The notes below the pieces were generated by a model. That model saw only the letters and a program-made list of their open reading frames with translations. It was not told the DNA's origin and did no database searches. From contig NZ_JAHKRN010000033.1 of NCBI RefSeq assembly GCF_019396385.1, positions 1 to 64,000 on the forward strand: 64,000 bases of DNA. Direction: 5' to 3'. A program made the translations under genes and the position numbers. Origin of the DNA: Nonomuraea harbinensis. Its GTDB lineage: Bacteria > Actinomycetota > Actinomycetes > Streptosporangiales > Streptosporangiaceae. Positions 16,935-26,338 of this stretch are shown piece after piece. Each line of letters starts with the position of its first letter. Positions within the stretch are counted from its first letter, which is position 1.

Positions 16935-17473
16935 GACTCCCCCTTACGTCGACAGATGGGGCGCGATGCCGGCGCTGAATGGGCCGACCGTCACCGACCC
17001 TACCCATGGATTCGGGACCTTCACGTCCGGAGCGCCCGGGATCGCGGACGTGAACTGTCCGGCCCTTGTCGATTTTCAGCGCCGTCGAGGCGTTCTGCTG
17101 CGGCTCGCTTCCGGCCTCATTCTTCGGGCCGGGATGTGCGCTTACCTGGTCATTGACAGACGACGATCATTTCGCGCCCGTCCGCTGATCATTTTTCGCT
17201 CTTCGGCAGATTGTCACAAAACAGCGCGTCCGCAGATTGGCGCGCGCCGCCTCGGGTAACGCCGAATATGCTCTTCGCGACTTCCCCCAGGCCGTGCCTG
17301 TCCGGCGTGCCCGGCGCCGCACGGCGTCCGGCCGGCCCGGCTGTCGCTCCACACCGATTTCAGTCCGCGGCACATTTTCGTTCCCGCAGGCCATACCGCC
17401 TCGCACACCGGCTTCCTGGCCCGCGCCGGCGACACCCGGGTTGCGCATCCCGGTCTCATGTTCCAAGATGTGA
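16935..17473. promoter_or_regulatory. Intergenic region between divergent cluster operons
   Basis: No convincing gene in this part of an 870-bp gap between the ArgG-like and NRPS genes. Base composition is lower in GC than its surroundings around 17130-17220, where TTGACAGAC and related AT-rich tracts could form promoters. GATCATTT occurs twice within about 26 bp (near 17166 and 17187). Confidence 0.45.
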
Positions 17474-17503
17474 GTAACTTGTAATCCAACTGATATCGGT
17501 TAC
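17474..17503. promoter_or_regulatory. 30-bp operator, site 1 (NRPS promoter)
   Basis: Arms GTAACT and GGTTAC are spaced so that the site spans exactly 30 bp, the same geometry as sites at 30080-30109 and 31421-31450. It contains TGATATCG, also found in site 3. It lies 50 bp before a ribosome site and 304 bp before the first NRPS start. Confidence 0.7.
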
Positions 17504-17553
17504 TTCGGTTCGAACGTGCGGCACTCCAGTCGTCTGACGAAAGGAGGAAACAC

Positions 17554-17589
17554 GTGGTCAGCGCACGCCCGAAGGCGCCACCCGCTTGA
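17554..17589 (+). CDS. Tiny leader ORF before the NRPS
   Basis: GTG followed by ten sense codons (MVSARPKAPPA) and TGA, preceded by AAAGGAGG with a six-base spacer. This is the strongest ribosome site in the region, stronger than that of the NRPS itself. It sits between the operator and the NRPS start. The TGA overlaps an in-frame TTG (17586) from which the NRPS frame is also open. It may act as a leader peptide or translational relay; no attenuation codon run is seen. Confidence 0.4.
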   Translation: MVSARPKAPPA

Positions 17590-17807
17590 TCGGCCGGGCT
17601 CGCGATATCCGGCGGGCCGCTCATGCCCGCGGGCAATTCTGTGGATTTCCGGCGCCCGTACCCGGCCGCCGAAAACTCCGAATCTCACCAGAACCCTCGC
17701 CATGCCTGCCGAAGGACCGGTTTCCGCTGTCCGGAAACCACAAATCCGAATGGTCACCGATCTGCCTGGCACGACGATCTGTTGCCGTCGAGAACATCGG
17801 GAGCACG

Positions 17808-20800
17808 ATGACACGCCAACCGCATGAGAATCCAGACGAACACCATCTGGCCGCCATTCACTTATTCCTTGGGCCGCACCACGATTTCCCCCGGCGGAGC
17901 ACCGTCCTCGATCTGTTCCACGCACAAAAGGAGAACGCTCCGGACCGTCCCGCGATCCGCTATCGGGACATCACGGTGAGCTATGCCGACCTCGACGCCT
18001 GGGCCAATGTGACGGCCAATCGACTGATCAGCGGCGGTGTCCGGGCCGGACAATTGATACCCGTGTTGATAGCGGACGGGCCCGAATTCCCGATCTCGCT
18101 CTTCGGGGTGATGAAGACAGGATCGGCGTTCGTACCGCTTGATCCGGCCTGGCCGGTCGACCGTCTCCGCGCGATCGTGGCCGAGTTGTCGCCGCCCGTC
18201 GTCGTGGTGTCTCCGGCGACCGCGGGCATCATCGGCGAACTGGAGCAGGCCCTCCCGACGGTGATCGTCGACTGCGCGGAGCCGCCCGGTCCGGCCGACC
18301 GGAAACCGCCGCCGGCCGGCCGCGCGCCGGGGCCGGAAGACCTGATCTACGGGTTCTACACCTCCGGCTCGACCGGCGCGCCCAAGTGCGCGCTCAACCA
18401 CCACCGCGGCCTGGTCAACAGGCTGACCACGATGTCGCGCCGGTTCGGTGACGGGGCCGAACACGTGACGCTGCAGAACAGCCGGTCCACGTTCGACTCC
18501 TCGATGTGGCAGGTGCTGTGGCCGCTGGTGTCGGGCGGGCAGGTCGTGCTGCCGCACCGCGACGGCATCCTCGACCTTGAGGAGACGGCCACGGCCATCG
18601 GCCGCTACGGCGTCACGATGACCGACTTCGTGCCGTCCGTGCTGGAGGCGTTCGTGTCGCTGCTGGAGGTGCGCGAGGACCTGCGTGAGGCGACGTCGAG
18701 CCTGCGGCGCATGCTGATCGGCGGGGAGGCGGCGGGCGCCGGCGTGGTGCACCGGCTGCGCGCGCTGCTGCCGGGGCTGGAGGTCACCAACACGTTCGGG
18801 CCGACGGAGTGCTCGATCGGGTCGGTGTTCCACGACGTCACGGACGCCGACGCCGACCGGATCCCCCTCGGGCGGCCCATCGACAACACCGCCGCGATCC
18901 TGCTCGACGACGACCTCAAGCCCGTCCCGGTGAACACTCCCGGCGAGATGTATCTCGGCGGCGAGTGCGTCGGAGCGGGCTACCTCAACGATCCCGAGCG
19001 CACCGCGCGGGTGCTCGTGGCCAACCCGTTCCCCCAGATCCCGGGTGGGAAGCTCTATCGGACCGGCGATCTGGCACGGGTCGACGAGGACGGCCTGATG
19101 TACTTCATCGGCCGGCGCGACGAACAGGTGAAGCTCGGCGGGGTGCGCGTCGAGCTGGGCGATGTCGCCTCGGCCGTGGCCGACCATCCGCTCGTGGGCA
19201 ACGCGGTGGCGATCGTGCTCGGCGAGGCGCCCGAGTCCACGCTCGTCTGCTGCGTCACGCCGCGCTCGCCGGACGACCCGCCGTCGCCGGAGCTGCTTCG
19301 CGGGTACGCGGCGGAGAAGCTGCCGGCCGAGCAGGTGCCGCACCGGATCGTGGTGCTCGACGCGCTCCCCCTCAACCACAACGGGAAAGCGGACCGCAAG
19401 GCGCTGGCCGCCCTCATCGTGGCCCAGACGGCGACGCAGGAGGGCCCGGCGGAGCCTGTCGAGCCGCCGGCCGACCCGATGGAGGAGCTGGTCTGCTCGG
19501 CCTGGCGCGACGTGCTCGACCGGGAGCAGGTCTCGGTGGTCGTGCCGTTCTCCGACTACGGGGGCACCTCGCTGCTCGCCTACCGGCTCACCGCCGCGAT
19601 CAGCGAACGGCTGGGGAGGCCGGTGCCGCCCCGGGACCTGCTCGTCGCCTCGACCGTACGCGCGCAGGCGGCGCGGCTCACCCAGGGCGTCGACGACGAC
19701 TGCGCCGAGCTCGCCTACATCAGGCACGACCTGGCCTGGAGCCCGCCGCAGACTCTGCTGCTCACGGGCGCGACCGGCTTCGTCGGGGCACACGTCCTGG
19801 CCGAGCTGCTGACGCGCTCCAACGCCGGGCTGATCTGCCTGGTGCGGTGCGCCGACCCCGCCGACGGCGCCCGGCGGCTGACCGAGGTCCTCGAACAGTA
19901 CGGGCTGACGTCCGCCTGGCAGCTGCTGCCCACGGCGCTCAAGACCGGACGGGTCGAGGTGATCCCCAGCGACCTGGGCAGCGAGCTGCTCGGCCTGCCG
20001 CAGCGGCGGTTCGACGCGATCGCCTCCACGGTGTCCGGCGTCGTCAACGCCGCGGGCGCGGTGAACTTCCTGTCCGGCTATCTGGACCACCGCCCCGCCA
20101 ACGTGCTCGGCGTACAGGAGATCATCAAACTCGCCTCGGGCGGCGCGCGCGTGCACACCCTGTCGACCTTGAGCATCTTCCCGCCCGCCGGGCCGGGCGC
20201 GCCGCCCGTCACCGAGGACCGGCTCCCGGCGACGGAGGAGGTCGCCGCGGACGGCTACAACCGATCGAAGTACGTCGCCGAGTCCCTGCTCGCCGACGCG
20301 CACCGGCAGGGCGTCAGATCCGTGGTGTACCGCCTCGGCGAGGTCTGGCCGCACCGCGCGACCGGCGTGGCCAACCCGGACTCGCTGGCGCACAACCTGT
20401 TGTACGCGTGCGCGCGCACCGGATGCGTGTTCCCGACCGGGGCCGAGATCGACGTGACGCCCGTCGACGTGGTCGCCGAGTTCGTGGCCCGCGCGGCGAC
20501 CGGCGACATCGAGGTGCCCGACGGCGCCATGCACGTGCTGTGGCCGGCCCGGCTGCGCTTCGCCGAGGCGTTCGGCGTGCTCGCCGAACGGTGCGCGCTC
20601 GACCGGGTCGGCTACCCCCGGTTCCGCGACCGCCTGGAGGCCATCGCGGAGACCGACGAGCGGCTCGCCGGGCTGCTCCTGCTGCTGCCGCCTCCGGTCG
20701 CCGACCAGGACGCGGCACCGGCCGAGTTCGACCGGATGTTCACCGACGGCTCCCGGCACTTCGACACCCGGCGGTTCAGCCGCCACGCGACCTCGCTGGC

Positions 20801-20888
20801 CAGGCCGGAGACGGACGGGCTCAGGACGCTCGACCGCTACCTCGGTGAACTGACCGGCATTCACGCCTTCGTACCACAAGAAAGGTGA
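17808..20888 (+). CDS. NRPS: adenylation-thiolation-reductase
   Basis: A 1,026-residue protein. The A domain (about 35-545) has [11 protein letters not shown] near 181, FDSSMWQ with the conserved amino-binding Asp, NTFGPTEC and YRTGDLA. The T domain (about 555-625) has [11 protein letters not shown] with the phosphopantetheine Ser. The reductase domain (about 645-1010) has [10 protein letters not shown] for NAD(P)H and the YNRSK catalytic pair. Such A-T-R proteins load one amino acid and release it as an aldehyde or alcohol. There is no condensation domain. The ATG at 17808 follows GGGAG; the frame is open 74 codons further upstream but that stretch is not domain-like. The substrate is not predicted: the D-S-x-x-W start of the specificity code matches none I can assign. 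Confidence 0.9.
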   Translation: MTRQPHENPDEHHLAAIHLFLGPHHDFPRRSTVLDLFHAQKENAPDRPAIRYRDITVSYADLDAWANVTANRLISGGVRAGQLIPVLIADGPEFPISLFGVMKTGSAFVPLDPAWPVDRLRAIVAELSPPVVVVSPATAGIIGELEQALPTVIVDCAEPPGPADRKPPPAGRAPGPEDLIYGFYTSGSTGAPKCALNHHRGLVNRLTTMSRRFGDGAEHVTLQNSRSTFDSSMWQVLWPLVSGGQVVLPHRDGILDLEETATAIGRYGVTMTDFVPSVLEAFVSLLEVREDLREATSSLRRMLIGGEAAGAGVVHRLRALLPGLEVTNTFGPTECSIGSVFHDVTDADADRIPLGRPIDNTAAILLDDDLKPVPVNTPGEMYLGGECVGAGYLNDPERTARVLVANPFPQIPGGKLYRTGDLARVDEDGLMYFIGRRDEQVKLGGVRVELGDVASAVADHPLVGNAVAIVLGEAPESTLVCCVTPRSPDDPPSPELLRGYAAEKLPAEQVPHRIVVLDALPLNHNGKADRKALAALIVAQTATQEGPAEPVEPPADPMEELVCSAWRDVLDREQVSVVVPFSDYGGTSLLAYRLTAAISERLGRPVPPRDLLVASTVRAQAARLTQGVDDDCAELAYIRHDLAWSPPQTLLLTGATGFVGAHVLAELLTRSNAGLICLVRCADPADGARRLTEVLEQYGLTSAWQLLPTALKTGRVEVIPSDLGSELLGLPQRRFDAIASTVSGVVNAAGAVNFLSGYLDHRPANVLGVQEIIKLASGGARVHTLSTLSIFPPAGPGAPPVTEDRLPATEEVAADGYNRSKYVAESLLADAHRQGVRSVVYRLGEVWPHRATGVANPDSLAHNLLYACARTGCVFPTGAEIDVTPVDVVAEFVARAATGDIEVPDGAMHVLWPARLRFAEAFGVLAERCALDRVGYPRFRDRLEAIAETDERLAGLLLLLPPPVADQDAAPAEFDRMFTDGSRHFDTRRFSRHATSLARPETDGLRTLDRYLGELTGIHAFVPQER

Positions 20889-20893
20889 GCGTC

Positions 20894-21070
20894 ATGGAAG
20901 AGAGATTCGTCGTGGTGATCAACCACGAGGAGCAGTACTCGATCTGGCCCGCGGGCCGGGAGATTCCGGCCGGCTGGACCGAGGCCGGTACGGAGGGAAG
21001 CAAGAGCGACTGCCTTGCACACATCGCGCGGGTGTGGACCGACCTGCGCCCGATGAGCGTGCGACGGTGA
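20894..21070 (+). CDS. MbtH-like protein
   Basis: A 58-residue MbtH-family chaperone: [19 protein letters not shown], then a conserved Trp near the C-terminus in [10 protein letters not shown]. MbtH proteins bind and activate NRPS adenylation domains. The ATG at 20894 is supported by GAAAGG; a GTG at 20885 overlapping the NRPS stop would add three residues. It is encoded between the two NRPS genes and probably serves one or both A domains. Confidence 0.95.
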   Translation: MEERFVVVINHEEQYSIWPAGREIPAGWTEAGTEGSKSDCLAHIARVWTDLRPMSVRR

Positions 21071-21087
21071 AGGAGGAGAACGAGATC

Positions 21088-24000
21088 ATGTCCACACCCG
21101 ACAAGCGTGACGCAGCCGACATCAGACGCGCCCTGCTGGAGAGGAAGGTCCGCCAGCGCGTGGCGGAGAAGGCCGAGCGGGAGCGGATCGTCCCCGTCCC
21201 GCGTACGGGCAAGATGGCCATCGCCGAGCAGCAGCGGTTCCTGTGGTTCCTGCACCAGATGGTCGCGGGCGCACCGGTGTACAACGTGCCGTTCGCGATG
21301 CGCCTGCGCGGCCCGCTCGACGTGCCCGCCCTCTCCAAGGCGCTGCGCGGCATCGTCACGCGGCACGAGAGCCTGCGCACCCGGTTCGGCGACGAGCACG
21401 GCGTGCCCTTCCAGACGGTCGATCCGCCGCCCGAGACGTGGGACCTGCCGGTGACCGACGGGACCGAGGAGTCCGTCCAGGACTGGATCGACGGGCAGGT
21501 GCGCGAGGAGTTCGACCTGCGCAACCACCCGCCGTACAGGTTCGCCCTGCTGCGGCTGGGCCCCGAGGAGCATGTGCTGTCCATCGTCTGGCATCACATC
21601 GTCATCGACGGATGGTCCTCGCGGCAGTTCGCCGAGGAGCTGACGGCCCGCTACACCGATCCGGACGGCTCGGAGTTCCCCGAGCTGACCCTCCAGCCCG
21701 CCGACTTCGCGGCCTGGCAGCGGCTCTGGCTGCTCAGCGACGGACCGGCCAAGCAGATCGACTACTGGCACTCCGCGGTGGACGGGATGGAACCGCTGGA
21801 GTGGCGCACCGACCGGCAGCGCCCGTCGGCGCCCACCGGGGCCGGCCGCATCCACGAGACCCGCCTGCCCGACGACCTGGCGCGGAAGATCCGCGACATG
21901 GCCCAGGCCGAGGGGGTCTCCCTGCTCGCCCTGACGATGGCCGGGTACCAGGTGCTGCTGAACCGCTACACCGGTCAGCAGGACATCGCGCTCGGGTCGG
22001 TACTCTCCGGGCGGACCCGCTCGGAAGTCGAGCCCATGATGGGGTTCTTCGCCAACACGGTGGTGGTCCGCGGGAACCTGGAGGGCGATCCGGTGTTCCG
22101 CGACCTGGTGCACGCCGCCAACGACAACATCCTGGAAGCGATGGCCAACCAGGACGTGCCGTTCGGCCGCCTGGTGGAGGAGCTCAAGCCGGAGCGGCTG
22201 CCGGGGCGGAACCCGCTGGTCGCCCACCTGTTCACGCTGCTGCCCGAGCCGATGATCGCGCGCTGGCGGCTGCCCGGCGTCGAGGTCGAGATGCTGACCC
22301 CGCAGCCGGAGACGACCCGGTTCGACATCACGTTCCAGATCAACGACCTGCCGGACGGCGGCCTGGGCGTGTGGATCGAGTACTCCTCCGAGCTGTTCGA
22401 CCACGAGCGCATCGAGCAGCTGGTGGAGCATTTCAGCACGGTCATGGCCGACGCGCTGTCCCGGCCGGACGCCCGGGCGAGCTCGCTGGACATCATGCCC
22501 GACAGCGAGTACCTGCGCGTGCTCACCGCGTGGAACCCCGAGCCCGGTGAGCGCGACGAGCGCCTGCTGCACGAGCTGTTCGCGGCGCGCGTGGCCGAGG
22601 CGCCCGACGCGGTCGCGATGCGTTTCGCGGGCGAGGACCTGACCTACGCGCAGCTGGACGAGCGGTCCAGCAGGCTGGCGCACGCGCTGGTCGAGGAGTT
22701 CAAGGTGACGCCGGGGCGCGTGGTCGGCGTGCTGCTCGAACGCGGCTTCGACCTGCCGGCCGCCGAACTCGGCGTGCTCAAGGCGGGCGGCGCGTGGCTG
22801 CCGCTCGACCCGCAGTACCCGGCGGAGCGGCTGGCCTACCAGCTCGGCGACGCCGACGTGGCCGCGGTGGTGACGACGTCGGATCTCGCCGACCGCCTGC
22901 CCGCTGAGGTGGAACGGATCCTGCTGGACTCCGACACGCTCGACGGACGGCCGGTTTCGCCGCCTTCCGTGCAGGTGGCGCAGGAGGACACGGCGTACGT
23001 CATCTACACCTCGGGCTCGACCGGCACCCCCAAGGGGGTCATGGTCCCCCACCGGGCGGTGGTGAACTTCTGCACCACCTTCCAGCGGATGTTCTCGGTG
23101 ACGCCGGACGACCGGATCCTGCAGTTCTCCAACCCCGCCTTCGACGTGAGCGTGTCGGACGTGTTCTCGACGCTGACCGCCGGCGGGACCATCGTGGGCG
23201 CGCCGCGCTCCGAACTGCTCGACCCGGAGGCGCTGCAGGGGCTGCTGGCCCGCGAGCGGGTGACGATGGTGGACATCCCGCCCGCGGTCCTGGGGCTGCT
23301 CGACCCGTCCGAGCTGGACGACCTGCGGGTGTGCTTCATCGGCATGGAGCCGTTCGGCCCCGACCTGGTCAACCGGTGGAGCAAGCCGGGACGGGAGTTC
23401 CACAACGGCTACGGGCCGACCGAGGTCACCGTGACGTGCGTGGACTACCTGTGCCCGCCGGAGCCGCTGGAAGGGACGCCGCCCATCGGGCGGGCGATGG
23501 CCAACCAGCGGGCCTACGTCCTGGACAAGGGCCTGCGGCCGGTGCCGGTCGGCGTGCCCGGGGAGCTCTACATGGCGGGCGCCGGGCTGGCCGTCGGCTA
23601 CCTCGGCCGGCCCGACCAGACCGCCGAGAAGTTCCTGCCCGACCCGTTCGCCACCACCCCGGGCGAGCGCATGTACGCCACCGGCGACCTGGTGCGCTGG
23701 AACGGTGACGGCAACCTGGAGTTCCTGGGCCGGGTCGACCGCCAGGTGAAGCTGCGCGGGCTGCGCGTGGAGCTGGGCGAGATCGAGCACGCCATCGAGA
23801 GCTTCGACGGCGTGCGGCAGTGCGTCGTGACCGTACGCGACGCGGGCACGCCCTCGGCCTGGCTGGCCGCGTACGTGGTCGGCGACGTCGAGCCGGACGA
23901 GCTGCGCGAGTTCCTGAGCGGGCGGCTGCCGCTGCACATGGTGCCCACCGACTACGTGCGGCTGGACCAGCTCCCGCTGACCTCGACCGGGAAGGTGGAC

Positions 24001-24381
24001 CACGGGAAGCTGCCCGACCCCCGCCCCGACGGCGGCGCCGGTCAGGCCGAGCTGACCACCGAGACGCAGCGCAGGGTGGCCGAGATCTGGCAGAGCCTGC
24101 TGAGCCTCGACCCCGGCAGCGTCGGCGCGCAGGACAACTTCTTCCTGCTCGGCGGCAACTCCCTGCAGGTGACCCAGATGATCTCCCGGGTGCGCGACGC
24201 CTTCCAGGTGACGCTCGACCCGCGGCGGCTGTTCAGCTACCCGCTGCTCAGCCAGTTCGCCGCCCAGATCGACGACGCGCAGCACGCGCTGCTCGGCGAG
24301 GACGAGGTGGCGAAGCTGGAGGCGCAGGTCGCCGATCTGCCCGAAGAGGAGGTCGATCGGCTGCTGAAGGAGTCGAGCTGA
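21088..24381 (+). CDS. NRPS: condensation-adenylation-thiolation
   Basis: A 1,097-residue protein. The C domain (about 30-450) has the catalytic HHIVIDG near residue 170. The A domain (about 490-960) has YTSGSTGTPKG near 640, FDVSVSD, NGYGPTEVT and YATGDLVRW. The T domain (about 985-1055) has FLLGGNSLQVTQM near 1022. There is no terminal thioesterase; the next gene supplies one and overlaps by TGATG. The N-terminus has a charged helix RRALLERKVRQRV that recalls an NRPS linker or docking helix. Since the other NRPS ends in a reductase, the acyl donor for this C domain is not obvious. The ATG is preceded by AGGAGG 11 bases upstream. Confidence 0.92.
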   Translation: MSTPDKRDAADIRRALLERKVRQRVAEKAERERIVPVPRTGKMAIAEQQRFLWFLHQMVAGAPVYNVPFAMRLRGPLDVPALSKALRGIVTRHESLRTRFGDEHGVPFQTVDPPPETWDLPVTDGTEESVQDWIDGQVREEFDLRNHPPYRFALLRLGPEEHVLSIVWHHIVIDGWSSRQFAEELTARYTDPDGSEFPELTLQPADFAAWQRLWLLSDGPAKQIDYWHSAVDGMEPLEWRTDRQRPSAPTGAGRIHETRLPDDLARKIRDMAQAEGVSLLALTMAGYQVLLNRYTGQQDIALGSVLSGRTRSEVEPMMGFFANTVVVRGNLEGDPVFRDLVHAANDNILEAMANQDVPFGRLVEELKPERLPGRNPLVAHLFTLLPEPMIARWRLPGVEVEMLTPQPETTRFDITFQINDLPDGGLGVWIEYSSELFDHERIEQLVEHFSTVMADALSRPDARASSLDIMPDSEYLRVLTAWNPEPGERDERLLHELFAARVAEAPDAVAMRFAGEDLTYAQLDERSSRLAHALVEEFKVTPGRVVGVLLERGFDLPAAELGVLKAGGAWLPLDPQYPAERLAYQLGDADVAAVVTTSDLADRLPAEVERILLDSDTLDGRPVSPPSVQVAQEDTAYVIYTSGSTGTPKGVMVPHRAVVNFCTTFQRMFSVTPDDRILQFSNPAFDVSVSDVFSTLTAGGTIVGAPRSELLDPEALQGLLARERVTMVDIPPAVLGLLDPSELDDLRVCFIGMEPFGPDLVNRWSKPGREFHNGYGPTEVTVTCVDYLCPPEPLEGTPPIGRAMANQRAYVLDKGLRPVPVGVPGELYMAGAGLAVGYLGRPDQTAEKFLPDPFATTPGERMYATGDLVRWNGDGNLEFLGRVDRQVKLRGLRVELGEIEHAIESFDGVRQCVVTVRDAGTPSAWLAAYVVGDVEPDELREFLSGRLPLHMVPTDYVRLDQLPLTSTGKVDHGKLPDPRPDGGAGQAELTTETQRRVAEIWQSLLSLDPGSVGAQDNFFLLGGNSLQVTQMISRVRDAFQVTLDPRRLFSYPLLSQFAAQIDDAQHALLGEDEVAKLEAQVADLPEEEVDRLLKESS

Positions 24382-25205
24382 TGGCCGGGTCGCACCCCTC
24401 CGCCCTGGCGGAGAAACGGCGCGCGCTGCTGGACCTGCGGCTGCGGCGCCGGCGGGAGGAGGCCCTCGCCCAGCAGGAGGCCGCGCCGCCGGAAGGGTGG
24501 CCGCGGCCCTCCGGCCGGCGGACGGTGTCCCCGCTCGTGCCGCTCGGCCCGGCGGGCACGGAGCCGCCGCTGTTCCTGGTGCACGCGGCCGGCGGATCGG
24601 TGGCCCCCTACGTCGCGCTGGCCGGGCTCCTGGGCGACGACCGCCAGGTCTGCGCCCTGGAGGACCCCGGCCTGCACGGCGGCGCGATCGGGGAACGCTC
24701 GCTCGCGGACCTCGCGGCCACCTATCTGGCCGCGGTCCGCGAGGCCCGGCCCGACGGGCCGCTGCACGTGGGCGGCTGGTCGGTCGGCGGCGCGGTGGCG
24801 CTGGAGATGGCACGCCAGGACGGCGACGTCGCGCTGACGTTCGTGCTCGACACCGCCGTCCCGGACGCGCCGTCCCGTCCCGGCGACGACGAGCTGAGCG
24901 CGTGGTTCGCCTCCGACGTCGCGGCCATGGGCGCCGAACCGGGCGAGGCCGAGCTGGCCGAGCGGTTCCCGGTGTTCGCCGCGAACGTGCGCGCGCTCCT
25001 GACGTTCCGTCCGTCGCGGGTGGACAGCCGGGTCGTGCTGCTGTGCGCCGAGAAGTCCGAGAGCGAGAAGCTCAGCCGGTGGCGGCCCTACGCCGACGAG
25101 ATCCAGGTGGTGCCGGGCGACCACTACACCATGCTCCGACCCCCACACATCGAGGCGCTGGCGGAAGCCATGCGCCACAGATTGAGCGAGGTGAGTGTCC
25201 GATGA
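24381..25205 (+). CDS. Thioesterase (alpha/beta hydrolase)
   Basis: A 274-residue discrete TE. The nucleophile is in GGWSVGGAV near residue 131, the acid in LDTAV and the His in GDHYTML; the oxyanion region is LFLVHAAGGSV. The first 45 residues are a charged helix (EKRRALLDLRLRRRREEA) like the start of the C-A-T NRPS, possibly a docking segment. Coupled to the NRPS by TGATG, so it most likely releases the peptide from the preceding T domain rather than acting as a general editing TE. Confidence 0.88.
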   Translation: MAGSHPSALAEKRRALLDLRLRRRREEALAQQEAAPPEGWPRPSGRRTVSPLVPLGPAGTEPPLFLVHAAGGSVAPYVALAGLLGDDRQVCALEDPGLHGGAIGERSLADLAATYLAAVREARPDGPLHVGGWSVGGAVALEMARQDGDVALTFVLDTAVPDAPSRPGDDELSAWFASDVAAMGAEPGEAELAERFPVFAANVRALLTFRPSRVDSRVVLLCAEKSESEKLSRWRPYADEIQVVPGDHYTMLRPPHIEALAEAMRHRLSEVSVR

Positions 25206-26338
25206 TCCCGGCCTTCACGCCGGAACAGGACAACTTCCGGGAAGAAGTCTGCAAGCTCCTGTGCGAGGACGAGGTGCGCGCGGAGATCGCGCAGTCCCGG
25301 CGGACGCCGTACGGGCAGGAGACCGGCCTGCTCGACGTGCATCGGCGGCTGGGCAAGCTCGGCTGGCTCGCGATCAACTGGCCCGAGCGCTACGGCGGAG
25401 CGGACGCCACGATCGTGGAGAAGGCGATCCTCACCGAGGAGATGATCCGCCACGGCGTGCCCGACAACGTGCACTCGCTGGGCGTCGACATCGTCGGGAA
25501 CGCCATCCACCTGTTCGGCACCGAGGAGCAGAAGGAGCGGTTCCTGCCGGGACTCGCACGCGGCGAGATCACGGCCAACGTGCTCTTCAGCGAGCCGGAC
25601 ATCGGGTCCGACCTGGCGTCACTGACCACGCGCGCCGAACCCGACGGCGACGGCTGGCGCCTGCACGGCCGGAAGATCTACAACATGAAGGCGCAGCACA
25701 GTGACTTCGCGCTGTGCGCGGCCCGCACGTCGACCGGGCCGGTGAACTTCGCCGGCATCACGCTGTTCCTGGTGCCGCTGCAGTCCATGGGCGTGGTCAT
25801 CGAGCCGGTGTGGAACCTGTCCGAGGAACGCTTCGACCTAGTGACGCTCGACGGGATCCGGATCGGGCCCGAGGACGTGCTCGGCGAGGCCGACGACGGC
25901 TGGCAGGTGCTGGGCAAGGTGCTCCCGCTGGAGCGCACCGGGCTCGACCACTCCGCCAAGGCGGAACGCACGCTGGCCGCGCTGCGCGAGCACGCCCCCC
26001 CGGGGTGCGAGCAGCGGCTCGTCGAACTGGACACGCGGGTGCGCGCGGCCCGGCTCCTGGCCTGGCGGTGCGTGGCCAACCTGCACGAGGGCCGGCCCGA
26101 CGAGGTCCACTCGGCGACCGCGAAATGGTACACGTCGGAGACGGCCAAGGAGGTGTCGGTGGCGGCGGTCGAGATCCTCGGGCCGCGGGCGCTGCTGGAC
26201 GCACGCGATCCCGACGCGATCGCCGACGGCGTCCTGGACGCCGCGTTCCGGGAGGCGCCGGGGCTCACGCTCGCCCAGGGTTCCTCGGAGATCATGCTCT
26301 TCTTCGTCGCCACATCGAAACTGGGGTTGCCGTCATGA
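25202..26338 (+). CDS. Acyl-CoA dehydrogenase-type flavoprotein, large subunit
   Basis: A 378-residue ACAD-fold protein with the FAD segment LFSEPDIGSDLASL and N- and C-terminal helical domains. At the position of the MCAD-type catalytic Glu the sequence reads LAQGSSEI, i.e. Gln, so the base must be elsewhere (perhaps the Glu of LPLERTG) or the reaction is unusual. The ATGA overlap with the TE and with the following ACAD gene indicates a co-translated pair. Such pairs form heteromers that desaturate carrier- or CoA-bound acyl groups. Confidence 0.85.
   Translation: MIPAFTPEQDNFREEVCKLLCEDEVRAEIAQSRRTPYGQETGLLDVHRRLGKLGWLAINWPERYGGADATIVEKAILTEEMIRHGVPDNVHSLGVDIVGNAIHLFGTEEQKERFLPGLARGEITANVLFSEPDIGSDLASLTTRAEPDGDGWRLHGRKIYNMKAQHSDFALCAARTSTGPVNFAGITLFLVPLQSMGVVIEPVWNLSEERFDLVTLDGIRIGPEDVLGEADDGWQVLGKVLPLERTGLDHSAKAERTLAALREHAPPGCEQRLVELDTRVRAARLLAWRCVANLHEGRPDEVHSATAKWYTSETAKEVSVAAVEILGPRALLDARDPDAIADGVLDAAFREAPGLTLAQGSSEIMLFFVATSKLGLPS

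Noticed and set aside
17586-17807. 74-codon N-terminal extension of the first NRPS from a TTG
   Set aside because: The stretch does not resemble any NRPS domain or docking element and the ATG at 17808 has its own GGGAG; kept only as an open possibility in the leader-ORF finding.
17862-24813. Very long open frames antisense to both NRPS genes (1,005 and 1,330 codons)
   Set aside because: Open antisense frames are expected from GC-biased third positions. They contain no domain-like sequence, while the plus strand encodes full NRPS motifs.
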